Position numbers and translations under genes: made by a program
Origin: Thermoplasmata archaeon
GTDB lineage: Archaea > Thermoplasmatota > E2 > DHVEG-1
DNA length: 5,648 nucleotides
NCBI GenBank assembly: GCA_003651045.1
Contig: QMTJ01000078.1
Coordinates: forward strand, 1-5,648
Reading direction: 5' to 3'
Shown: positions 5,557-5,648 of the stretch, one piece after another
Numbering within the stretch: the stretch's first letter is position 1
Layout: each line of letters opens with the position of its first letter
Notes under the pieces: model-generated
Told to the model about the DNA's origin: nothing
The model's input: only the letters and a program-made list of their open reading frames with translations
Databases searched by the model: none

Positions 5557-5648
5557 ATGGATGAAAATTTTGAATTAGAAAAAATAACTCAGGGTAGAGT
5601 TAGAACTGGTGTAAAAGGACTTGATGAACTAATTGAAGGTGGATTCCC
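5557..5648 (+). CDS. KaiC/RadA-like RecA-superfamily ATPase (N-terminal fragment, continues beyond window)
   Basis: Only the first 30 codons are visible, ending in RVRTGVKGLDELIEGGF (residues 14-30). The pattern TGxxGLDExxxGGFP is the typical entry to an archaeal KaiC-domain ATPase, where it is followed about ten residues later by Walker A; that motif lies past the right edge. Archaeal KaiC-like proteins are ATPases with roles proposed in signalling, motility or stress adaptation and no general circadian function. RadA/Sms-type proteins share a similar start, but the short N-terminus with no zinc finger or helix-hairpin-helix domain before it favours the KaiC group. The gene has its own promoter region and a strong ribosome site, and is divergent from the methyltransferase-folD operon. 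Confidence 0.8.
   Translation, partial: MDENFELEKITQGRVRTGVKGLDELIEGGF

Noticed and set aside
1..5648. CRISPR array, transposon, tRNA or rRNA, or a new defence system
   Set aside because: I found no regularly spaced direct repeats, transposase or terminal inverted repeats, no tRNA-like cloverleaf and no defence-type domain. All long genes belong to known housekeeping or transport families.

Overview
This window looks archaeal. It is AT-rich. It encodes an archaeal-type Elp3 with a Cx4Cx2C radical-SAM motif, a TIGR00304/DUF131 membrane protein (a family I know only from archaea), and the N-terminus of a KaiC/RadA-type ATPase. TATA-like boxes sit about 25 bp from a start codon with no ribosome binding site (a leaderless pattern), and poly-T tracts occur where terminators are expected. 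FolD, a folate-type C1 enzyme, points to an archaeon that uses folate-type C1 carriers. A euryarchaeal lineage such as Thermoplasmatota is my best guess, but that is inference.

Layout. 1-1163 (minus): the N-terminal 387 residues of Elp3, the tRNA wobble-uridine acetyltransferase, cut by the left edge before its acetyltransferase domain. 1164-1268: a short divergent promoter region with inverted repeats. 1269-3039 (plus): a two-gene operon for a DrrAB/ABC-2 exporter, ATPase then permease. 3040-3129: a convergent intergenic region with T-runs on both strands. 3130-5215 (minus): a tightly coupled operon transcribed as class I methyltransferase, folD, then the TIGR00304/DUF131 membrane protein, with TAATG and ATGA junctions. 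5216-5556: a 341-bp AT-rich divergent intergenic region with a TATA-like box for each flank and an inverted repeat, but no convincing gene. 5557-5648 (plus): the first 30 codons of a KaiC-like ATPase behind a strong Shine-Dalgarno site.

The genes fall into unrelated functional groups: tRNA modification, export, C1 metabolism and signalling ATPase. The most notable points are FolD, which departs from the family at two catalytic-site positions and at the NADP-binding motif, and the inverted repeats over the probable exporter promoter. I see no mobile element, CRISPR array, rRNA or tRNA, and nothing that amounts to a clearly new system.
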